Translations under genes and position numbers: made by a program
Part shown: piece by piece, positions 7,381 to 11,596 of the stretch
Layout of the letters: each line of letters opens with the position of its first letter
Position numbering within the stretch: the first letter of the stretch is position 1
Assembly (NCBI GenBank): GCA_964464755.1
Contig: CAYXGZ010000074.1
Coordinates: forward strand, 1 to 13,961
Source of the DNA: CAYXGZ01 sp964464755
GTDB taxonomy: Bacteria; Planctomycetota; MHYJ01; JACPRB01
DNA length: 13,961 bases
Direction: 5' to 3'
Notes under the pieces: model-generated
Told to the model about the DNA's origin: nothing
Seen by the model: only the letters and a program-made list of their open reading frames with translations
Databases searched by the model: none

Positions 7381-7463
7381 GTGGCCCGGGCCGAGGGAGC
7401 GGGGGTCGAGGGGGGTGAACGCCGACTAGGCGATCCCGACGACCCGGGCTCCGTGGCCCGGGC
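7381..7463 (-). repeat. 11-bp direct repeat in metB leader, alternative RNA pairing partners
   Basis: GTGGCCCGGGC (plus strand) occurs exactly at 7381-7391 and 7453-7463. On the metB RNA both copies are complementary to the single GCCCGGG at 7449-7443, so that segment can pair with the upstream copy (within the leader ORF) or the downstream copy, but not both. A CCCGGG core is also partly self-complementary, which adds further possibilities. Confidence 0.6.
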
Positions 7464-7512
7464 GTCGCATCGCCATCGAGGACTCCTGGTACTGCTGGGC
7501 GGTGGTCGTCAT
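7426..7512 (-). CDS. Putative 28-residue leader peptide upstream of metB-hom
   Basis: A small ORF begins MTTTAQQYQESSMAM and ends RVVGIA with a TAG stop, about 100 nt before metB. About 25 of its 27 codons after the ATG end in G or C, like the long genes here, which supports real translation. There is no Shine-Dalgarno: the ATG lies 10 nt after the predicted -10 box, so the mRNA would begin only about 3-5 nt before it (leaderless or nearly so). Met codons 13 and 15 come immediately before a stable hairpin that covers codons 16-26. This layout is what an attenuator peptide sensing methionine (or SAM) would look like. I know of no described family with this sequence; function is inference. Confidence 0.5.
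   Translation of the reverse strand: MTTTAQQYQESSMAMRRPGHGARVVGIA
7437..7467 (-). promoter_or_regulatory. RNA hairpin within the metB leader ORF
   Basis: Arms CCCGGGC and GCCCGGG flank a CACGGA loop, extended by a G-U pair and CGAC/GUCG with a one-base bulge, for about 12 base pairs. No U-run follows, so it is not an intrinsic terminator by itself. It occupies leader codons 16-26, directly after Met codon 15, so a translating or stalled ribosome would decide whether it forms. Confidence 0.6.
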
Positions 7513-7516
7513 GGAG

Positions 7517-7538
7517 GTCGGGACTTTAACGTCCCGAC
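7517..7538. promoter_or_regulatory. Perfect inverted repeat over the metB -10 box, candidate operator
   Basis: Arms GTCGGGAC and GTCCCGAC are separated by 6 bp and straddle the -10 hexamer of the metB promoter, the usual place for a repressor operator. A related half-site (TCCCGAC, plus strand) occurs inside the leader at 7434-7440. The alternative is a hairpin ending the transcript of the upstream membrane-protein gene (stop at 7562), but no U-run follows it. Confidence 0.5.
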
Positions 7539-7551
7539 GTTGCCTTGTCAA
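7523..7551 (-). promoter_or_regulatory. Sigma-70-type promoter of the metB-hom operon
   Basis: A perfect -35 TTGACA (7551-7546), a 17-bp spacer and -10 TAAAGT (7528-7523, 4/6 match) lie on the minus strand. The predicted start is at about 7516, giving a leader of about 190 nt before metB. The promoter begins 10 bp beyond the stop of the membrane-protein gene, so the met operon appears separately controlled. Confidence 0.7.
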
Positions 7552-7561
7552 CGGGGTTTCG

Positions 7562-8140
7562 TTACGCGGCCTTCGCGCCGCCGCCGAGCGTCTTGTCGTA
7601 CGCCCAGGCCATCGCGCAGACCGCGATGGGGAGCGTCAGGAAGATCCCGACGAAGCAGAGCACCATGCCGAGGCTGCCGACGATGCCGATCACGAGCATG
7701 AAGATGATCCAGCCGATGAGGTTGGGCTTCACGCGGGCGAGGCAGACGTCCTTGGCCTTGCCCCAGTCGAGGCCCTTGTCGAGGATCAGGGGCGTGCCGA
7801 AGATGAAGAGGGGCTGCGTGATCCAGACCCCGATGAAGCAGAGGATGATGCCGCAGATCTGGAGCAGGCCCATGATGAGGTGGTCCACCAGGCCGGCCTT
7901 GAAGACGATGAAGGCGTCGGCGGGCTCGGGCTTCTGGCCGCGGACGGCCTTCAGCGCGACGTTGAACATGCCGGGCATCGCGAGGAGGCCGCCGATGACG
8001 GGGATGATCGACAGGAGCATCGCGCAGAGCATGCCGATGAGGACGGGCACGAGGTTCGCCTTGTAGGCGTTCCAGCCCGCGCCGAGGGCCTCGCCGATCC
8101 CCGGGGGGGTCAGCGCGCCGCCTTCAACCGTGTCCGCCAT
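7562..8140 (-). CDS. Small multi-pass membrane protein of unknown function
   Basis: A 192-residue inner-membrane protein. It has a short cytoplasmic-looking N-terminus with a GWNAYKANL motif before TM1 (about 31-55). A connecting stretch PGMFNVALKAVRGQKPEPADAF follows, then a long hydrophobic region at about 86-118 (one or two segments), a loop with KAKDVCLARVKPNLIG, and two closely spaced helices at about 141-163 and 164-181. The pattern of an amphipathic start, 'G-----AL-A-RG--P---D-F' and duplicated helical pairs is like the DUF975-type membrane proteins found widely in bacteria; this is a resemblance, not an assignment. GGAGG lies 8 nt before ATG 8140, and it has its own promoter. No functional link to its neighbours is visible. 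Confidence 0.85.
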   Translation of the reverse strand: MADTVEGGALTPPGIGEALGAGWNAYKANLVPVLIGMLCAMLLSIIPVIGGLLAMPGMFNVALKAVRGQKPEPADAFIVFKAGLVDHLIMGLLQICGIILCFIGVWITQPLFIFGTPLILDKGLDWGKAKDVCLARVKPNLIGWIIFMLVIGIVGSLGMVLCFVGIFLTLPIAVCAMAWAYDKTLGGGAKAA

Positions 8141-8167
8141 GGAATGAACCTCCGCGTTAGTCCCGCC

Positions 8168-8195
8168 ATCCTAGGATCGGCGGAGAACCTGTCAA
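8168..8195 (-). promoter_or_regulatory. Sigma-70-type promoter of the small membrane protein gene
   Basis: The minus strand has a perfect -35 TTGACA (8195-8190), a 16-bp spacer and -10 TAGGAT (8173-8168, 4/6). The 5' untranslated region would be about 20-25 nt and keep the GGAGG Shine-Dalgarno at 8149-8153. Confidence 0.6.
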
Positions 8196-8199
8196 CTCT

Positions 8200-8220
8200 T
8201 ATGGGTTAGACCTATGGGTT
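8200..8220. repeat. Tandem TATGGGTT direct repeat upstream of a promoter
   Basis: TATGGGTT occurs at 8200-8207 and 8213-8220 on the plus strand, with a 13-bp period. It lies just upstream of the -35 box of the membrane-protein gene and overlaps the yidD stop codon. It is a possible activator site, but two copies of 8 bp is weak evidence. Confidence 0.3.
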
Positions 8221-8532
8221 GTCCACGCCCGGCGGATCGCCCCAGGGCGAGCAGCGCCAGAGGCGGGAGGCCGTCTTGCCGGTGCCGACGAGGAAGCCGT
8301 ACTTCTCGATCGCGAGCCGCCCGTACTGCGAGCACGAGGGCTCGAACTTGCAGCGGCCGCCGGCGACCCGGAAGACCTTGGAGAGCGTGAGCTGGTAGCC
8401 GCGGATGGCGAGGACGCCCGCGCGGGCGGAGAGCTGCTCGCCGGGCGGGTAAAAGGCCTCGACGAGGACGAAGAGGACGATCGCGGCTCCGGGCATCCAG
8501 CGGCGGCGGGGCGTGGGGGCGGGATCGCTCAC
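8212..8532 (-). CDS. yidD: YidD, membrane protein insertion efficiency factor
   Basis: A 106-residue peripheral or anchored membrane protein of the YidD family, which helps YidC insert inner-membrane proteins. The family core is clear: RGYQLTLSKVF, then CKFEPSCSQYGRLAIEKYGFLVGTGKTASRLWRCSPW, with Cys 61, 67 and 94 at family positions. A hydrophobic N-terminal segment (about 14-28) fits a membrane anchor. GTG 8532 is chosen because it overlaps the stop of the DUF971 gene as GTGA and gives a family-sized protein; a longer in-frame extension to 8730 would run through DUF971 coding sequence. YidD often sits beside rnpA and yidC, but here it follows DUF971, so it is detached from that cluster. Confidence 0.93.
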   Translation of the reverse strand: MSDPAPTPRRRWMPGAAIVLFVLVEAFYPPGEQLSARAGVLAIRGYQLTLSKVFRVAGGRCKFEPSCSQYGRLAIEKYGFLVGTGKTASRLWRCSPWGDPPGVDNP

Positions 8533-8867
8533 GCCTTCGCCTTCGCGCGGCAGTCCGCGCAGGGGCAGTGCTCGAGGAGGTGGACGAAGGTGTAGAGGCC
8601 GGTGCGGTGGCCGTCGCTCCACTCGAAGTGCAGCGCGTAGCGCCCGACGGGCTCGATTCGCAGCGGCTTGACGTCCGGCGGGATCGTGGAGTCCACGAGC
8701 AGCTTCTTCCCCGTGAGCTCGTCGATGCACTGGGCGCAGGGGCAGAGCAGGCGGAGGTCGCGGACGTCGTAGACGCTGGAGTGGCCGGTGTTCCAGTCGA
8801 TGCCCAGGTGCGTGGGGTCGACCTGGCGGAGTCCGGAGGCGAGGAGGGGGTCGGTCACGGGGCCCAC
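8529..8867 (-). CDS. DUF971 (GBBH-N-like) domain protein
   Basis: A 112-residue small cytoplasmic protein. Family signatures are IDWNTGHSSVYDVRDLRLLCPCAQC, DELTGKKLL, and VGRYALHFEWSDGHRTGLYTF. C42, C44 and C47 with H87 match the Cys-x-Cys-x2-Cys...His zinc site known in the N-terminal domain of gamma-butyrobetaine hydroxylase, so it probably binds zinc. A second motif, CPCADC, follows at 101-106 near the C-terminus. DUF971 proteins occur alone or fused to oxygenase or Fe-S-related proteins, and their own role is not settled. The start is uncertain: GTG 8867 or GTG 8858, neither with a good Shine-Dalgarno. The stop overlaps the yidD GTG (GTGA), so the two are one transcript. Confidence 0.88.
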   Translation of the reverse strand: MGPVTDPLLASGLRQVDPTHLGIDWNTGHSSVYDVRDLRLLCPCAQCIDELTGKKLLVDSTIPPDVKPLRIEPVGRYALHFEWSDGHRTGLYTFVHLLEHCPCADCRAKAKA

Positions 8868-8893
8868 TGTAGCAGGGCCCCCGGGGTTTTCCC

Positions 8894-8923
8894 TTGATTT
8901 CGCGGGCCGCGTTGGACTACAAC
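8894..8923 (+). promoter_or_regulatory. Probable tRNA-Glu promoter
   Basis: TTGATT (8894-8899), an 18-bp spacer and TACAAC (8918-8923) fit a sigma-70 promoter (4/6 at each box) and put the start at about 8930, 9 nt before the mature tRNA end. No other plus-strand gene lies upstream, so a dedicated promoter is expected here. Confidence 0.5.
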
Positions 8924-8938
8924 GACTCCCCCGCAGGC

Positions 8939-9014
8939 GCCCCCATCGTCTAGCGGCCTAGGACACGGCCCTCTCAAGGCCGGGACACGGGTTCGAGTCC
9001 CGTTGGGGGCACCA
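8939..9014 (+). tRNA. tRNA-Glu (anticodon CTC)
   Basis: This 76-nt cloverleaf has a 7-bp acceptor stem GCCCCCA/TGGGGGC, a D arm, an anticodon stem CGGCC/GGCCG with loop CTCTCAA (anticodon CTC, reading GAG), and the T arm CGGGTTCGAGTCCCG. The discriminator base is A and the 3' CCA is encoded. Its general pattern (TCGTCTAG...GGTTCGA) matches bacterial tRNA-Glu. It sits alone between yidD/DUF971 and the ATPase gene, with only 23 bp to the convergent ATPase stop and no visible terminator. Confidence 0.96.
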
Positions 9015-9037
9015 TCCTTCGCAAGCCCGAGTCGCGG

Positions 9038-11596
9038 TCACGAGCCCCGCCCCCGACGAAGCAGCTTCCAGAACTCCAGCACCGACACCGGCACGAAGGC
9101 CACGGCCAGCACCGCCGCGCACTCCGGCCACGACAGCCGGCCCGTCTTCAGGAAGCCCCCGAGGAAGCCCACGTGGTGCGTCAGGATCTGCAGCCCGATC
9201 GTCGCGATCGCCACCCCCGCGAGCCGCGCGTTCGACCAGGCCCCCAGCTCCCAGAGCGTGCGCGTCCGGCTCCGGTACCCGAAGGCCTTCAGGACCTCGC
9301 TGCCGACGAGCACCGAGAACGCGTACGTCCGCGCCTTGTCCACGCCCGCGCCGGACTCCAGGACGTAGAGGAAGACCCCCAGCGTGCAGGCCGCGACGAG
9401 CGCGCCCCCCGCGAACATCCACCCGAGGAACTCCCGGTCCGCGATCTCCGCGCCGGGCCGCCGCGGCGGACGCTTCAGCAGGCCGGGCTCCGCCGGATCC
9501 ACCGCCAGCGCCAGCGCGGGCAGGCCGTCGGTCACGAGGTTGATCCACAGGAGCTGGATCGGCAGCAGCGGCAGCGGCAGGCCCGCCACGACCGCCGCCG
9601 CCATCACCGCGATCTCCGCGAGGTTGCCGCTCAGGAGGTAGAGCAGCGACTTCCGGATGTTCTCGTAGATCGACCGCCCCTCCTCCACCGCGGCCACGAT
9701 CGTCGCGAAGTCGTCGTCGGTGATCACCATCGCCGAGGCGTCCTTCGCCACGTCGGTCCCCGTCCGGCCCATCGCGATCCCGAGGTCGGCGCCCCGCAGC
9801 GCGGGCGCGTCGTTCACCCCGTCCCCGGTCATCGCGACCACGGCCCCCCGCGCCCTCCACGCCTTCACGATCCGCAGCTTGTGCCCGGGGCTCACGCGCG
9901 CGTAGATCGACACGGACTCCACCCTCGCCTCGAGCTCCTCCTCCCCCAGCGCCTCCACCTGCGGCCCGGTCAGCACCTCGGCCTCGCCCCGCGCGATCCC
10001 CAGGTCCCGCGCGACCGCCAGCGCCGTGGCCGGGTTGTCCCCCGTGATCATCACGGTCCGGATCCCCGCCTCCCGGCACGCGCGGACCGCCTCCGCCGCC
10101 CCCGCCCGCGGCGGGTCGTGCATCCCCACGAGTCCCAGGAACTCGAGGCCCGCCTCCGGGTCCTCCCCCTCGCGGAGCTCCTTCGTCGCGACCGCGAGCA
10201 CGCGCAGCCCCCGCCCCGCCAGCTCCCCGGTCTCGTCGCGGGCGGAGCCGCAGAGCGGCAGGACGGACTCCGGCGCGCCCTTCACGAAGGAGCGCAGCCC
10301 CGAGGGCGTGCGGCGCACGATCGACATCCGCTTGCGCTCCGGATCGAACGGCCGGATCGAGACGACGGGCCACTCCGCGTCGAGCGCCTCCGCCTCCAGC
10401 CCGATCTTCCGCCCGGCCTCGAGCAGCGCGCCCTCCGTCGGGTCGCCCGCAACCTCCGTCCGGCCCTCCCGCTCCACGAGCCGCGCCGTGCTCGCCGAGA
10501 TCCCGGCCCGGAGGATCGCGGGGCCGTCCGCGCCCCGGAGCTCCGCGACGGTCATCCGCCCCTCGGTCAGCGTCCCCGTCTTGTCGGTGCAGATCACCGT
10601 CGTGCAGCCGAGCGTCTCGACGGAGGCGAGGCGCCGCACCAGCGTGCGCCGGCGGGCCATCCGCTGCACGCCGAGCGCGAGGCTGATCGTCACCACGGCC
10701 GGCAGGCCCTCCGGGATCGCGGCCACGGCGAGCCCGATCGCCGTGAAGAGCATCTCGATCGCGGGCACGTCGCGCAGCACCCCGAGCACGAAGACCAGGG
10801 CCACGACCGCGCCCGACCCCGCGACAAGCCAGCGCCCGAACGTCCGCAGGCGGACCTGGAGCGGCGTCTCCTCCTCCGGGACCGAGCGGACGAGCTCCGC
10901 GATGCGACCGAACTCCGTTCCCGTCCCCGTCGCGACGACGACGGCCTCCGCCATCCCGGCCACCGCGACGGTCCCGGCGTACGCCATCGTCCGCCGTTCC
11001 GCCAGCGGCGCCGCGGCATCCGCCGGGGGGCCGTCCGACTTGCGGCTGGGCGCGGACTCGCCCGTCAGTGCGGCCTCGACGGCGAGCAGCTCGGTCGAAC
11101 GGGTGATGCGCAGGTCGGCGGGGACGCGGTCCCCCGCCTCGAGGACGACGACGTCGCCCGGCACGAGCTCGTCGGCCGGAACGACGAGCGGCTCCCCGCC
11201 GCGGCGGACCCGGGCCGTGGGAGCCGCCATCCGCCGCAGCGCCGCCAGGGCGTCCGCGGCCCGGCTCTCCTGCAGGTAGCCCACGACCGCGTTGACCAGG
11301 ACGATGCCCGCGATCGCGACCGCGTCGGCGAGCTCCCCGAGGGCCGCCGAGAGCGCGGCCGCGCCGACGAGGATCGCGACGAGTAGGCTGGCGAACTGGC
11401 CCGCGAAGCGGCGCGCACGCGACGGGCCCCGGCGCTCCGGGAGGCGGTTCGGGCCGTGGACGGCCGCGCGGCGGACCGCCTCGTCGGGATCCAGGCCGCG
11501 GAGGAGGTCGACGCGGAGCCGGGCCGCGACTTCCGGGACTCCCAGGGCGTGCCACGGGGTCTCCGGCGGGATCACGACGTCCGGGCGCGACTCCAT
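9038..11596 (-). CDS. Calcium-type P-type ATPase (P2A)
   Basis: An 852-residue cation-exporting ATPase. The A-domain has LTGES (177-181). The phosphorylation motif is DKTGTLT (D338), the N-domain has FVKGAPE (437-443), and the P-domain has MITGD (516-520) and GDGVNDAPAL (591-600). Membrane helices carry the SERCA ion-site pattern: PEGLP in TM4 (E296), NLAE in TM5 (N658, E661) and NLVTD in TM6 (N686, T689, D690). These match the known Ca2+ ligands, so calcium is the likeliest substrate, although Mn2+ is handled by related pumps. ATG 11596 is supported by GGAGGAG just upstream and a family-sized N-terminus (the reading frame stays open further up, over the RND gene). It overlaps the RND gene end by 25 nt, so the two are one operon. 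Downstream is the convergent tRNA-Glu. Confidence 0.94.
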   Translation of the reverse strand: MESRPDVVIPPETPWHALGVPEVAARLRVDLLRGLDPDEAVRRAAVHGPNRLPERRGPSRARRFAGQFASLLVAILVGAAALSAALGELADAVAIAGIVLVNAVVGYLQESRAADALAALRRMAAPTARVRRGGEPLVVPADELVPGDVVVLEAGDRVPADLRITRSTELLAVEAALTGESAPSRKSDGPPADAAAPLAERRTMAYAGTVAVAGMAEAVVVATGTGTEFGRIAELVRSVPEEETPLQVRLRTFGRWLVAGSGAVVALVFVLGVLRDVPAIEMLFTAIGLAVAAIPEGLPAVVTISLALGVQRMARRRTLVRRLASVETLGCTTVICTDKTGTLTEGRMTVAELRGADGPAILRAGISASTARLVEREGRTEVAGDPTEGALLEAGRKIGLEAEALDAEWPVVSIRPFDPERKRMSIVRRTPSGLRSFVKGAPESVLPLCGSARDETGELAGRGLRVLAVATKELREGEDPEAGLEFLGLVGMHDPPRAGAAEAVRACREAGIRTVMITGDNPATALAVARDLGIARGEAEVLTGPQVEALGEEELEARVESVSIYARVSPGHKLRIVKAWRARGAVVAMTGDGVNDAPALRGADLGIAMGRTGTDVAKDASAMVITDDDFATIVAAVEEGRSIYENIRKSLLYLLSGNLAEIAVMAAAVVAGLPLPLLPIQLLWINLVTDGLPALALAVDPAEPGLLKRPPRRPGAEIADREFLGWMFAGGALVAACTLGVFLYVLESGAGVDKARTYAFSVLVGSEVLKAFGYRSRTRTLWELGAWSNARLAGVAIATIGLQILTHHVGFLGGFLKTGRLSWPECAAVLAVAFVPVSVLEFWKLLRRGRGS

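Noticed and set aside
7328..7516. SAM or SAH riboswitch in the metB leader
   Set aside because: I could not find the conserved cores of the SAM-I, SAM-II or SAH riboswitches by eye. The leader ORF and alternative hairpins explain the region better; an Infernal search would settle it.
8533..8730. N-terminal extension of yidD
   Set aside because: It overlaps the well-supported DUF971 gene in another frame, is Arg-rich without motifs, and would make YidD too long.
8872..8890. GC-rich palindrome followed by TTTT, possible plus-strand terminator
   Set aside because: The CCCC/GGGG arms have no loop, and no plus-strand gene ends just upstream, so it does not fit an intrinsic terminator.
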